The translations under genes were made by a program, and so were the position numbers. 64,000 nucleotides of DNA from Echinostoma caproni (lineage: Eukaryota > Platyhelminthes > Trematoda > Plagiorchiida > Echinostomatidae): the NCBI GenBank assembly GCA_900618425.1, contig UZAN01039564.1, positions 66,433 to 130,432 on the forward strand, read 5' to 3'. Position 1 is the stretch's first letter. Each line of letters opens with the position of its first letter. Of the stretch, positions 22,650-35,660 are shown piece by piece. The notes beneath the pieces are model-generated. The model did no database searches. It saw nothing but the letters and a program-made list of their open reading frames with translations, and was not told the origin of the DNA.

Positions 22650-25140
22650 CCGATTAAGTGAGGATTGAATGACAGTACTTAAGAAAGGGAGAATAAACAG
22701 CTGGAAAATTATTGCAACTTGGGGGGGGGGGATTTGATAGACAGAGTTTGAAAAGCGAGGTCTGCACCGTCTAGTCAAGTCAAGGATTCGCTTTATACAC
22801 TCTGAGGGATGGATATTCAGAAACCACATGGCCGCAACGCGTCAACAACCACAAATTGGGAAACAATACAGCAATTAAAAAGCATCACAAAACATATGGC
22901 AAACAACGGCGTATATCGCTGACTTAGATGAGCATTTTGCACTAATTTTATGCAACGAGTTCATCGTTTTTGAGAAATATTGCGAGATAAAGGACAATAC
23001 AGTGCCTGTGAGCCTCGGTGTGTGCCTTTATAAGTTTATATCAGGAACGAAAGGATAAATCACAAAAAAATGAATAATAGCAGGATTTAGATTATAGGAA
23101 TGTTTTACAGCCCTTGGGGTGGTGTGCCAAGATATGCTGTAACACATGTTCTCTTGATATAAGACTACACACCGACCCAGACTTCAGGGATCGGGAAATG
23201 AAATTTTAGTCCCTGTTAAAAAGACCGGGTAAGATAACAGGAGACCCGAAAAGCCAGTGGAACAAAACGCAAGTAAAACAAAACGTCTTATGAGATGATT
23301 ACGGATAGAAAGTGATTTAAGATGTGAAACATAAAAGATAAGCCTCCTGAACTCCAGAAAAACGTTATGAACATGCTAATTTGAAGTGAAGTTACGACTG
23401 AAAATGACGCCAAGGTAGTTGCCAGATGATTGTAGACCGATCTGATCATTTAAGATAGATACAAACGGGACTGGCATTTGAGAGCAAATCATACTTTTCA
23501 TCTTTCAGAAGGGGAGAAGTACGTCGTTTCATTTTTCGGGTTTCATTCGGAAATTCGTTTGTTGAGATCATTCCACTATTTCGTTCATCTAATTTTGTAC
23601 AGTAGTCTGAGATGATGGGTTGGTACATGGCAGTTTAAATATTACATCGTCTGCGTACTTAGTAAGAAGAGAAGACTTGCTCAAAGGCGTAGAGGAAAGG
23701 TAAGCGGAAAATAAAAAAGGAATGAAACAGGTCTTTGCAGTACGCCTTGTGAGGAGGGCAGTAGTGAACTGCTGACGGTTGGATAAATAGTTAGTCAAGA
23801 GTTCAATCGTAGAAGGTTGAACGCCACCCGCAGAGAGGATATTTAGGATTATTTGCCAATCAATTGTGTTGAAGGCATCACTATGGTCTAGAAAATATAT
23901 GCGGACAACATTCATTTTCTTATCAAGGGTTGGAGGGATACGCTAGGGCATTCAGGGTACCTCGGGAATGAGCATATACAAACTGGGATCGATCACCAAC
24001 ACGGAACCGTGTGCAGGGGGTTTTAATCAGGAGCCTATTAACCACCTTCAAAACAACTGAGGTGCAGACAATGGGACGAAAATTTGAGGAGCTTGTCTTC
24101 GGTACAGGAGTAACTGAGGTTATTCTCCAGCAGTTGGGAACACTTTGCTGTGAAATGCTATTCTTGAAAAGCTCACATAGTACAGGGTAAAAGAAGGCTG
24201 CACAATTCTTTAGGACAACAGGTGAAACTTCATCAGATCCACTGGACTCGCAGGGATTTATTCGAATCAAATCTTGGTCAATTTCGGCAACAGAATCGGT
24301 CAAGTTGATGTCACTTCCATTAGGTAGGGCAGTGAGTGCAGTTCCCATGTTGAAGCTCTGATTAGGGCCCCTATGACCACTGCAGCAGATGCGCGGTGTA
24401 ATGATTTGATGCCACAAATTTGTATGAGAGCTCGTCAGGTGTCACAATTATCTTTGTTGTCAAGCTGAACATAAGAGTATAAAGAGTTGAGTCGGCGAGT
24501 TTTACCCCCGATGGATTTCAAAAGAGTGCGCACCGTATAGGCATTTTGAAGGCACGCTCCTTTCTACGACACATTATTTTGAGTTGTGGCGAACAGAATC
24601 GATGAGATTCAGATGTGCTCCAATCAGGTGGGAAAGGTGACGTTTCGAAAACCTAAATTCATTGAGAAACGGATATCAGAAATAATAAAGTCGCCACAAA
24701 TGATACAAATTGAGGTATCTACACATTCAATCTATGTAGTTACAAGAGTCATAAAAGTCATGAAGAACATCAGATGAACAAAAGCGGAAATACATTCATT
24801 CAAAGGAATGAGACTGAAATGTTTGGACTGACAATGTTTTGCAGACGCATGTTTTCGGTCAGTTGACACCATTGATCTTTGACAAATGAGATAACACCAC
24901 CACACTGTCTGGAATAAGGAACAAGAAGACCGACACGATAGCTAGCGAAACCATCTAGGTGTATCATTCCATCGTCAATTCTGTCGTGAAGCCAGCTTTC
25001 TTGATCACGCCAAGCCGGCTAATTTGGTGAGATCGGCCATATTTCCAACGAGGGATTGGGCGTTACAAATGAGAATGATGGGGGTACAAACTGCAGATTT
25101 TTCGTTTCTGTAGAGCAACAATCCAGCCTGCACGATACTC
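22650..25140 (-). mobile_element. CR1-like non-LTR retrotransposon, near full length, decayed
   Basis: Reading down the minus strand, an endonuclease remnant (ILICNAQSLVGNMADLTKLA near 25060, ICGDF near 24700) comes first. The reverse transcriptase follows: SGSDEVSPVVLKNCA, VPKTSSSNFRPIVCTSVVLK, then in the next frame DHSDAFNTIDWQIIL, NYLSNRQQFTT and KYADDVIFKLPC. The catalytic ADD motif is intact at about 23650. A third part (FRRLIFYVSHLKSL and onward) runs to about 22650, where the C-terminal end sits. Stops and at least three frameshifts break it. The element codes for target-primed reverse transcription. This copy cannot make a full protein. Confidence 0.8.
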
Positions 25141-28100
25141 ACTCGGACTTCTCGGAAGCTTTCTTACTGTTCTTTTATCTTTATTCTAATTTTTTCTTCC
25201 AAAACAGACAGTAAATTCACAGTTGTTCCATTCGATTCGATACGTGAAATCACGGGTGTATTTAACGAAATTAGGCATTACTGTAGTTGCAGAATAGTCA
25301 CCTTGGCAACTAAGGTAAAAGTTCATGCGAATGACATATAAAACGCCGGAGACAGTGATGGTTATGCAGCACGTAATCCAAAGATGGAAAAACGGACAGT
25401 GTGGCTTAAATTTGAGGGCCCCGCCAATAACTTTGCACGAAGTATGTTACGAAGGGTTTCGCTGCATCTCTACGGTTGCCCAAAACAAACATTTTTCAAA
25501 CAGGGTTTATGAGTGATTTATGAAACGGTTAGGTCTTATTGTGAAAGGCATCGGAGTTTCAANNNNGAGTTTCAAAAGCTAAACTAGGTCGACGGCACGA
25601 GGTAGGTTTTCACAGGAAGAAACACGTCAAATCAATCAAGTCAAGAATGCAACTTGTCGGGTGAATTTCCAGCATGAATCACAAATTGCGGAGATGCAGG
25701 AAACAACGTGCCAATAAAGGTAAATTAATGATAAGGGCATTGCAGAGGACGACTGAACTTAGCAATAATACCTGTGCGTTTAACTGTAATGCTCAAAAAA
25801 TTGAAAATGTTGCTGGGATTATAGAAACAATTGTTTTCATTAGCCAGCAATCTAATCGTTAACTTCAAAAGTAATGCTTCAGACAACCATGGATGTACTG
25901 TCCGGAAACATCAGAAAAATATCAAACGCACTACAACAGAAGTACATAAAAAAGAATAAAGAAAGATGTCTCTTCAGAGTATTTGCTCGCAAAATGCTAC
26001 ATCTGTAGCCTCAGTGATCGAACTGTTGCCTAAAGAGGGAAGCAAACAGCAGACGGATGAGGAGCAATAACACTTCAACCATACATCAAACAGACAAAAC
26101 GGGGTCAAATTCGTCTACAAACCGACCGCCTATCTCAGCAGGATTCTCCTTTTCGATCCAATGTGAAGACTGTGGAGAACTAGTTGTGCAGAGCTATCTA
26201 CAAGTAATACTGAAAGAACCTCTCGCAAAATATAATTGAACAATTAGATAGAAAAAATCAACAAGGATAGATGGAAACCAATCAGCAACTAGGCATCATG
26301 ACTCAATTTCACTTGTTATACCCCATGGAGATCAAGAAGGAAAATAGTAACTTTGAATAGGTGGAAACTATCGATCGAACCACAGTCCAAACACGCGAGC
26401 ATTCCTCCAGAATACGGATTCCTCGATCAACTCAGTAAACAGAAGTGTTGAATTGAATCACGTGTAGACATCGATGGAAGTCAAGAATGACACGAAGCAA
26501 CAAAAGAAAGGTTACGACGAGACGCGACAACGAACCTAGGATTTACAGTCCAAACGCAAGAACAGTTCCCGCACTTCAATCTAATCCAATGGTGATTGAA
26601 TAGAACAAAGACAACAGAATGAAATTCACAGGGGGATGATCTATACACGAGCACTGAAGATATCACTTTGACCGGTGCACAAACGTTTGCCAAGAAATTC
26701 TCAAACTCGATAAACAATAGAAGTTGAATGCAGGAAACTCCCTAAGTTCCATACTCGAAAACATCACAGGAAAGGAACACAGATAGGTCAATAACAACTT
26801 TAAGTTTTAAGAATTAAAGGACGCTAAAGTTGTGCAATAATCGAACAGAAACCGGAATTGAACAGCGCGAACTTGAACTCGGACTGAAAACCCACTGAAT
26901 TACGCAACGCAAGGTAAAACCAAGGCGAGCTGTGGATACAGATGATTCTATTGAGAAAAGCACGCAAATATATATCACATGCGACCAACAGTTATTGGTC
27001 GGTTCCTGGATGTCCAATCGGCGACAGTGTTATGGTTTATTATTATACCTTCATGTATTCGGCCAATCTGGTTGATGCCAATCGGGACCACAGGATAGTC
27101 GGTTATTCTATTCTTGATTGGTTAGCCGGAAGCTGTACCGCGGTGCGTGAGTATTCGTTGCACGATCACCACAAGTTGTTAAGTATAAAGGAAGTCTCAT
27201 AAACTTTTATAAAGTTACCCTTAACATATAAACCGGGAAAAATTTTGTGAGAAAATAGTACCTAACTACAGGTATTGATCAAACCTGTGAGGCGGGACTT
27301 GAAATTTAGAAACATATTTAGGTTTCGAATAGAATACTACCATTTATTCCAAACTTTATCTCCCATTACAATGTTCTAAATTCTCCTGTATTACTATTGG
27401 AATCGGCGTAACGTTGATAGTCACGAAAACGCTTGTAGTTGTTCTAAAGTTACAGCTACGGAGAATTAGAACATATTGGGTATTAAACAGCCTGGGAGTT
27501 TAACCGTATAACTTTGGGGATATATCGGCATCGAGAAAAGAGCAGTGAAACATTATAAAGTACTTTGATGTTAGGCGCCATATTAAAGACTAAAACGGAT
27601 ATCAACATGATGTCCAGCTTGGCAATTGTGTTACAGACGTTTCGTCACCAATCGAGGTGGTATTCTCAATGCAGTAACTGTTTTAGAACCTCGATCTGCA
27701 GTGAGCGGGATAAAGACCGGTTGCAGAGGTCAGTCAATTAGTCCCGAAGAGGACCGATTGACGGCATTTCAGTGTATGGACCTCGAATAACGAAATCATC
27801 TGTATATTGGCAACCAATGAAATCACACGAAATAGGTAGATAATTTAAGTGGAAAGAAAGAAAGGAGATAGGACAGCTTCCCGAAACATGGCAGAAGTGA
27901 TTAAAAGAGCGGAAGAACTTTTGAGACCGTTCGTGGTAAAAACTGCTTGGTTTGTGAAGTATTCAGGTAAAATGGCCGAACAACAGAGTAATGTAGGGTA
28001 TCAAGTAGGATGTCTCGAATCACAGAACCAAAAGAAGTTTAGACCGCCTAATCTTATTTTCCTGCAGACTTAACGATGTCCAGAATGGGCGACAGCATCA

Positions 28101-30120
28101 AATGTAGAAATACGTGTATAAGCAAACTGCAAAACGTAGTTCGACCGCACTAATGGCGGCACTGATATGGGTGGTGCTTTATAAAAGACAAAAACAGGAG
28201 TAGAAATTACCGGAATTGATTTTTTAAAATTTGGGGTTATGTTGACAGGTTGCCATCTTTGATGATTCGCTCGGATGGACGTCAAAATTTAAAAATATTT
28301 TCACAATGGACTCAGAAGGTTTCTGGAAACACTCTTTCATCTGCTCACTCCTAGTGGATTTTAAGGACTGTGAGGACTTCACTAGAACTGATGAGGTGTA
28401 CACCATTAGAAGATGAGTATAGGAGAGCAAACAATTGTTTATGACAAAACCGGAATTTGACTGTTTATATCCTTTCCATGTGGATCGTGGTTAATTCGTG
28501 TACAACAAATTTATTGTAAGGCCAATCGTATATCCCGAGGACTCTAGTCAATACCCAAGGGTTAAATTACTGATGGAACGCTCATGTAATCCAAGGCTAA
28601 AAGGAGCTTAAACGAAGAAGTCTCCAAATTGTCCAACAATAACTTTATTTTGTAAACACTTGGACCGATCAAGCTCTAAATCAGCCAATATGGGGTAAAT
28701 TTTATCGTAAGCATTAGGAAACAGGGTCATAAATTTTGAGATTTCCGTGATTTGATGCAAATTGTGGTTAGAGGTTAATCATAGAGCTCCACTGTGATTT
28801 ATGAGAATAATCTGCAAGCCAATACCATGGTTTCGGTTCAAATTCACCGCCGCATCACATCGGGCATTTGTGGATTCTAGCACTACCATCATCTCATCTC
28901 CGAATATTTTCCCTCAACATCAGCAAGTGTTTAGCGATTGAGTGTATGATATCTGGTGTGCAAAGCTTTTGCCAAAACCTGTCTACGCTGACCTAGACAC
29001 GAAATTCTACATTAGGGACAAAAGCGCATAATTTTGGTATATTGGTTTTATTTTCTTAAAATCAATATGGGCTCAGGTTGTCTCGATCTCTTGACATGTG
29101 CTACTATCTATTTTTCCAGGCTAACCACAATAACGTGTACACAATGCATCTCACTATCCACCGCCTTGGGAGTTATGAAGTTCGTCCAAATGACGGAACA
29201 TAATCGCCAAAGGATGCTTTTTGCAATAACTGTAATCCACTTTGATTGACCGAAAGAGTTGCTGTGCGGTATCAAGCTGGTTTTGCTAAGTTCATGTGGG
29301 TAAAATTGTTCGAATAGAACGAGTTAAGTTCCATTAGGAAAAGTGCACCATTAGGAAATTAAAGTTATTCGAAAATTAATTTTCACTAATGGGATATGCG
29401 ATAGACATACAATGAACTTATTCATCGCACAACCAGAGAAGAATCCTGAGATTAGGGAACTGTGCAGCAATACCAAACTGGCAAAGATCCACTTGCAGAC
29501 CGCTGTACCGTTTTATTGTTAGATATTACGCAACGCGTGATGAAGGTAAAAATAAATATCAATAACGAATAATTATAGTATAGGTAAATCATAATTTCTA
29601 CATTCTTGGTTGCTGTCGTTGATATATATGATTCCCACCCATTTATTATTATCATTATTATCACTGTAGTTATGAATATCATACGTAAAATTGACTACCC
29701 TTATCTACACGAATGGCAGACAGAGACATTTTGAATGTACACCATGGTGCTTTTTCGAGTTACTTTTATTCCGTTTTGAGTGGAATCATCGAAGTTCCTC
29801 ACAAATCGTGGATGCTGCATAGTTTAAACTTCAGCTCCATCGGATGGACTTGATGCCACTTGTTTGAATGCATTCACAGATTCGTTTACCATTTGCTCTA
29901 AAGAAAAAAAAATCATTTTGTCTTATAGAGATTTCATGAAATTGCTCACACAACTAGCTACACATTTTCATTGCTGGGCTATTTTTTGTTTTTGCCTGCT
30001 ATTTTTCTTCATTCGGTATTGTGATAGTGATCGTTTTATGGAAAATATCCTTTTCCCTCTATGCATTTCATCAACACAAGAAGAAATATTTTGGCAGAAT
30101 TGACATTGGCCATCATTTTC
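25141..30120. other. No recognised gene or element over 5 kb
   Basis: Several medium open frames occur: 25325-25516, 26057-26239, 26942-27202, 27849-28073 and 29034-29249, all +. None shows a family signature. The 26057 frame has an isolated CEDCGE pair of cysteines. The segment at 26990-27180 has balanced base composition and looks repeat-like. A four-N gap is at 25563-25566. Confidence 0.4.
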
Positions 30121-30123
30121 GCG

Positions 30124-30212
30124 TGCTCCCACTCAGCTGTGCACGCACTTTTATATGATCATGTAAAAAGAAGAAACACGAGTTGAAATGAGTCATTTGA
30201 ACAAGGTGGTGG
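30124..30212 (+). repeat. Left arm of ~89-bp inverted repeat flanking a PLE fragment
   Basis: It pairs with 30772-30860. Shared blocks include CAGCTGT, CGCAC, TTATATGATCATGTAAAA, GAAGAAACA and TGAAATGAGTC. Roughly four positions in five match by eye. Confidence 0.85.
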
Positions 30213-30378
30213 AGGAATGGGTTGTGATTTTTGGTTAGGGGTTGAGGTCAAGTTAGATGACAAAGTTTGATATGGAAGTGAACTGGTTCGAACGATGTGG
30301 TGAATGCGGTGTTGGGAGGGGGCGAGAAGGTCATGTCATGTCATTCTATGGTAAACTGGTTCAAGTATGACGTCTTCA

Positions 30379-30762
30379 CTACCACGGCAACAGTTGCATC
30401 ACAAACGTTTTTGAACACAGCTGCGGTTTCAAGCAATGAATAATTATCGCTCCTAAGAATCGCAAACTCCGTGACCTTCGAGGCCTCTCGCTGACCCGAA
30501 ACGCTTTGGTTGTGTCAACGTGGTGACCGGAATCGAACAAATGACGGACAGTCGCACCAGATGGTAGTTTCCCTCCGCGAAGACCAATGTGTTTCGGAAT
30601 ATGTTCACACATTCTGGTTGATAAATGGCGTTCTGTCCTTCCGATGTACCGCTGACCGCAGGAACATTGAAATGAATAGAAGCAGTTGGNCAGATTAGTG
30701 CGTGTGAAACAACGAAAGATCCCGTAGACAATCATTAGTCTGACCAAACACAAAACACGCAA
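30379..30762 (-). mobile_element. Penelope-like element fragment, GIY-YIG endonuclease
   Basis: The minus-strand frame reads NCFYSFQCSCGQRYIGRTER, then HLSTRMCEHIPKHI and VRHLFDSGHHVD. It ends in RSLRFLGAIIIHCLKPQL. This is a PLE C-terminal nuclease: CSCGQRYIGRT is the zinc/GIY-YIG start, the HLSTR.CEH helix follows, then the H-x-D stretch and a C-terminal ...EA.II...KP.L-like end. One N (30690) lies in it, but no stop interrupts the domain. No reverse transcriptase is attached. The fragment sits between the inverted arms 30124-30212 and 30772-30860. Confidence 0.82.
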
Positions 30763-30771
30763 CTCACTTAT

Positions 30772-30860
30772 CCACCGGCTTATTAAAAGGACTCATTTCA
30801 GCTCCTGTTTCTTCGTTTTACATGATCATATAAATGTGCGTTTACAGCTGAATGAGAGCA
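30772..30860 (-). repeat. Right arm of ~89-bp inverted repeat
   Basis: Reverse complement of the arm at 30124-30212. Some PLE copies are bounded by inverted terminal repeats, which would explain a nuclease fragment trapped between such arms. Confidence 0.85.
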
Positions 30861-30879
30861 TGCGAAACTGATGGTTGCT

Positions 30880-31665
30880 CGACTCCCCGATCTTTAATGC
30901 TAAATGAAGATAAATATCTGGATGTTTCTTTTAGCCTTAAAAAAGGTATGCCTTATCAAACCCTTTTCAGTAATCAGCCTCAACTTTCTGTTAATAGTAA
31001 TACCATCCCCAAAGCCAACTCTATGAAATATCTTGGAATTACTTTATCACATAATCTTTCGTGGTCCAAAGCTGTTGAAAACATTTATATTAAGGTTCGT
31101 AGGTTATCATTCTACGCTTTTAGGCTTAAAAAGCTCGGCGTTCCCCTAAATGTAGTGCTTAAATTTGTGACTGCATGCATTCTTCCATATTGGTTGTACC
31201 GTTCCCCCGTACATTTTCCTGGTCTGAAGGAGAAAGACTTTATTCTCTTTTCCAGATCTCTTAAACTTCTTTCTCGTTGTAGTGGCATTCCAAAGACCAT
31301 TTGGTTGACTTTATTGTGAGCAAGCATTTTGATTCATGCAATCGATTTAGCAGCCGTATCCTGTCCAATGCAGAACACTGCCTGCACTCCCATCTCAATA
31401 AATCGGTGTCTCATCCGAGTACATGGTCCCAATTTCGGATTCTTTGTGCACGCACCACCACGTACGAAAATAGCATGGTTCCTTATTTTGCTAGTATGTT
31501 GGTCAACCGAGCAAATATTATTACTGACTTGAACAATCATCTGTCACATTAGGATTTTACCTAATCCGTTTGTTTTTAATTTAGTAAATGTTTATTTCTT
31601 TTTCCAATGCTTAACGTTTTCCTCACTATAACTTGTCGAAAATGCTGAAAATTCCTTCTATTGTG
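30880..31665 (+). mobile_element. CR1-like reverse transcriptase C-terminal fragment and 3' end
   Basis: An open frame (30852-31319) encodes the post-catalytic part: PKANSMKYLGITLSHNLSWS, KVRRLSFYAFRLKKLGVPLN, then CILPYWLYRSPVHFPGLKEK and LLSRCSGIP. After a frameshift (31301-31552) the C-terminus reads SKHFDSCNRF and ANIITDLNNHLSH. No polymerase core is present, so the copy is 5' truncated. The tail near 31640 (TCGAAAATGCTGAAAA) matches that of the 20.9-kb copy. Confidence 0.8.
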
Positions 31666-31976
31666 TGCATAAAGCTTTACTTGACTTGATGGCCAATATC
31701 ATTTCTGGCCACATATGTCTTCTTGTGATGATGAAGTGATTGTTTTGCTGTTTTCCCATCAGTCACGTTTGGACAATCAGATTTTGATTGTAAATCCTTC
31801 ATCAGCGCACTTCAGACAAAAGCATATAACTACGTGTCGAATGCAACTGTGCTTATCAAGTCTTGCACGCATTCAATACACTCAAACAGACATCGTCTCA
31901 TACTGAATAGCACAAGTGGACTCCATGACGCTGCTTAATACCCAAATGGAAAATCTTCACTATAGGTGACGATCAG

Positions 31977-32150
31977 TGTTAGGGGCGCCGATCGTCAGCC
32001 AGTGTCATTGAACTTGAACACTTATGATGTTATGATTGTCACTCCTATCATGTGATGTAGTGCTTGACGCATTCATTCGAACATACCCAGATCTGATAGT
32101 CAAACGGTCTTTGTTCCTTCTCTCGCTCTGGACGATCTGGGAACGTAACA
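31977..32150 (+). repeat. 5' LTR of the Gypsy element
   Basis: The 174-base stretch begins TGTTAGGGGCGCCGATCG and ends GGGAACGTAACA, so it has TGTTA...TAACA inverted ends. It lies immediately before a gag frame. No second copy exists downstream of the integrase within the window, so the boundary rests on the ends and position only. Confidence 0.7.
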
Positions 32151-32195
32151 ATCGATGACGGAAACATACCCACGCGTTCAAGTCAAAACAAAAAT

Positions 32196-33100
32196 ATGTC
32201 AGACCAGATGGAAGTGTTTATGCAAATGCTTCAAACGCAAAACAGGCTCATCAAATTGTTGGCAAAAAGATGATGAAATCTTCATCGATTCAATCAGGAT
32301 ATGCAGATTTAACCAGTGATAGCCTGGCCAATACCATTACAGAATTCAGATATGATGGGGATACAGAATTGACGTTCGAATCATGGTACGCGAGATTTGG
32401 GATATATTTACCGTAGATTGTGTTCTATTTAAAGAAACTGACAAAGTAATGCTGCTCATGCAAAAACTTGGCCCCGTTGGACACCAACGATATACTAACT
32501 ATATCTTACATCGCAAACCGGCGGACATACAGTTATCAGAAACAGTGAAGTGCCTTACCAAAATATTCGGTACTCGTGCTTCGCTATTTCACACACGATA
32601 TCAGTGCCTCCAAGTCAAGAAGACAGTCAGAAGATTTTGTGGCGTATGCAGGGAGAATCAACCTGGAAGGCGAGCGGTTCAAGCTGAAGGACTTCTCAAT
32701 AGACCAATTCAAATGCTTGCCATTTGTCAATGAATTACAGTCGTCTGCCGATGCGGAATAACGCAATCGTATACTATCGTAAATTGAAAATTTCCCGGAC
32801 CTCACTCTGCATAATATAAAGGAAGGAAATCAACATAAAAATCATAAAGATAGACTCTGATAGCGAAGGGTCCAGAACACAATAATGTGTATCACTTACA
32901 AGTTTCCCCGAACAAACCGAAAGCTCGTAATGCATCATGCAACACCCAGTCTAGACCGCTGGCAGTACGCTGGAAATATGGTGACTATCATTTTGTGAAA
33001 TACTGTCTGTATGTCAACCGAATCTGTCATGTGTGATATAAAAGGACACAAACAAACAAGGCGTTATCATTACAAACAGACATCACTCCGGCAAAATGGA
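32196..33100 (+). mobile_element. Ty3/Gypsy gag region, broken
   Basis: From the ATG at 32196 the frame reads MSDQMEVFMQMLQTQNRLIK and breaks after about 24 codons. The gag core then follows in later frames: YDGDTELTFESWYARFG, VMLLMQKLGPVGHQRYTNYI, LTKIFGTRASLFHTRYQCL and FVAYAGRINLEGERFKLKDF. This is the gag type seen in schistosome Gypsy elements. A degraded zinc-knuckle stretch lies at 32960-33050 (GDYHFVKYC, then CHVCDIKGHK), with several cysteines replaced. Confidence 0.75.
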
Positions 33101-33109
33101 TCATACCGT

Positions 33110-33545
33110 AAACCTTCAGTGAGTCATTCAGAGTTATTGTATCGCTCTGGTATTCTTCTCTTCATCACTACAGAATTTTGCTCTAGACGAAAATTTATGT
33201 CTATTGTTGTTAATAATGTCCCGTTAATTTTTCAGTTGGACTCTGTGCCAGACAACGATTTTGACACGTCGTTCATGGGAAGCTCTAGGCTGTCGAGCTC
33301 TCCAATAAACAAATAACTTAGCTTATAACGCTTAGGGTAAACAAATGGTTTTCGACGGAATATTCAAATTTGTTTGCAGTTTTCTTAGCACGAAACTTAC
33401 CTCCACGGTTTTTGTTGCCAGTGATTGCTCACGTAATTTAGTTGGCATTCCGTGGGTTTACAAACTGGGACTTTGGGATATTCCCGTTAACAAACTTTGT
33501 CACTCAAGCATCAAAAACATCAATTACTTTTTATCACCAGAATGA
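33110..33545 (+). mobile_element. Gypsy protease region, active site lost
   Basis: RKFMSIVVNNVPLIFQLDSV covers the usual VNN....FQLDSG start of the aspartic protease. The catalytic DSG reads DSV. The second part (33345-33545) has STVFVASDCSRNLVGIPWVY and KLGLWDIPVN, the end of the protease domain. The two parts are in different frames. Confidence 0.65.
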
Positions 33546-33559
33546 CCGAAACATCGATC

Positions 33560-34400
33560 CACAAGAAAAAAATGTGGATTTATTTCAACCATATTTCAGC
33601 AGATAATAGACATCATGTTAGGTGGACTACCTTTTGCCGCCGCTTGTATGGACAACATTATCATTGTTAGCACCGATGCTCATGAGCATTTCCACCATCT
33701 GAGTCAGATAGTAACCCGAATACAACAATTTCAGTTTCATATCCACACAGAAAAATGTTCTTTTCTAACGCTTTCAGGTATTTAGCGTTTATTGTTGATG
33801 CTGCTGGTAGACAGCCGACCCAGAAAAAGTTGAACTAATTTGTGTCATGCCAATACCCACTGATATTCATACGCTTCAATCATTTTTAGGTATGATCCAC
33901 CATTACAATCAGTTTGTACCTGATATGCACATCTTCCGAGCCCCCTTAAACAATTTACTTTTCCCCTTAACCTGTGGAATGGGAACAGTGAATGTCAATA
34001 TGCTTTTGAATCAGTCAAAAAGATTTTGCTATCCCCTTTATTGTTAGCACACTACGATCCATCATTTGTCATTATTGTGGCAGCAAATGTCGCGACTATG
34101 GTATAGGAACAGTCATCCTATATCGGTTTGAGGACGGCTCCCAGAAAGCTATCTCACGCGCCTCCTGATCGTAATCATCTGCAGAAAGCTGTAACAGGCA
34201 AATTGAGAAGGAGGCTTGGCGATTGCTTTGCGATACACAAATTTCAAAAAATGATCCACGGAAGGAAGTTTATTCTCCAAACCAATCACAAACCGCTTCT
34301 GGCCATTCTTAACAACAAAAGGGGTATACCTGTACACATCTCTAACTGACTACAAAGATGGGCAAAGATCATACTGGGATCACATTTGGAGATTCAACAT
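33560..34400 (+). mobile_element. Gypsy reverse transcriptase/RNase H, truncated
   Basis: The translation starts abruptly at DLFQPYFQQIIDIMLGGLPF just before the catalytic motif, so most of the N-terminal polymerase is missing. The catalytic YLDD reads CMDN (D codon 33651, N codon 33654). The thumb follows (PTDIHTLQSFLGMIHHYNQF), then RNase H pieces ending in KMIHGRKFILQTNHKPLLAI and NNKRGIPVH. Multiple frameshifts and stops. Inactive. Confidence 0.75.
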
Positions 34401-34639
34401 AAATCCTGCTCAGAGATTGGGCATACTGATACATTGTCCCACTCAACAGATTCACAGAGAAAACTCGATTGCACCTATTGATGTTGAAAAAGAAGTTCAA
34501 AAGGTGCTCATGATTGCTGTTTCATGCCTCAGGATAACCGCAAACGTAATCAAGCAAGCCACCAACACTGACAGTGATATCAGTGAGATTAAGAAATTCA
34601 TGAAATTTGGAGGCCGGAAGAGAGTTTCTGAACCATTCA

Positions 34640-35660
34640 TTCGAGAGTTTTTCACACGATCATAAATCATAAATGACTGTCTCCTTTTTGGAGAGAGAAT
34701 GGTCATCCCAACATCACTGAAAATGGACATATTGAAACAGTTCCATGAGGCACATTTGGGGCTTAACAAAGTGAAATCTCTCATGAGTAGTTATGTTTAT
34801 TGGCCTTTTATGGATCACGACATTCAGGAGCTGGTTAGAGAGAGCAACCAATGCGCAATGACTTCGAAATCAACCCCACAAGTTCAGCCGCAATCGTGGC
34901 TGTTTGCATGAAACCCATGGACCCGTGTCTATATTGACTTTCTGGGGCCGATTTGTGACATCTATCTTTTCTTGCTGTTGATTCGACATCAAAGTGGCCA
35001 GAAATTGGCATTATCAAGTACCCTAATAGCCAGCCGACAATCTGCCTTCGTAGAAACATATTTTGTAGGTTGGGTTTCCCAGAGGTACTCGTTTCAGATA
35101 ACGGTACCCAGTTTACATCTCACGAGTTTTCTGAACTGTTTTTATCCAATGGCATTGTACACATACGAACTCCGCCGTATCATCCACAGTCAAAAGGCCA
35201 GGTTGAGCGATTTGTGGACAGTTTGAAAAGACATAAAACAATACCCAGAGAACCAGCAGTTAGATAGTATTACTGACCTGCTTTTGGTTAACTACAGAAT
35301 TACCCGAAATCAAAATGTGCCAAGCGTTGTATCACCCAGTGAATGCTTGTTTGAGATGAAAATAAGGACAAAATACGAAATGGTGCTCCCTGAACTACCA
35401 GCAAATGACAGTTTTATGGCACCAATGTAAGTTCAAAAGTCAACCTAAACGTAAATTCAATAATGGCGACAAAGTGTATGCAAAACACTTCGGAATGTAT
35501 CGTCAAACATGGATTTCATGAACTGTAACAGGAAAACGAGGACAAGTTAGGTTCGAACTGCAAGTAGCAACAGAACAGTGGATCAGACGCGCGAATCAGC
35601 TACGAAGAAAGTACAAACCAGATGAGCGCGCACATATCATTCCTGAAGATCACACATAAC
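34640..35660 (+). mobile_element. Gypsy integrase, broken but with D,D35E residues
   Basis: The zinc-binding part reads KQFHEAHLGLNKVKSLMSSY, then VYWPFMDHDIQELV. The two His are present, but the first of the two Cys is replaced (RESNQC). The core has WTRVYIDFLGP (first Asp), then, after one frameshift, VLVSDNGTQF (Asp codon 35097) and PQSKGQVERF (Glu codon 35205), exactly 35 residues apart. A stop after 35264 and more frameshifts break the C-terminal part, which fades out near 35660. No 3' LTR follows. Confidence 0.8.

Noticed and set aside
25610..25720. Gln/Glu-rich frame ending before a GTAAAT donor-like site
   Set aside because: The frame has a stop before the donor and no partner exon; likely chance.
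25080..25862. CRISPR-like or regularly spaced repeat search near the N gap
   Set aside because: No regular repeat-spacer pattern anywhere in the window; the only arrays are microsatellites.
26057..26239. CEDCGE zinc-finger-like frame
   Set aside because: Only one Cys pair, no second pair or histidines at zinc-finger spacing, and no splice support.
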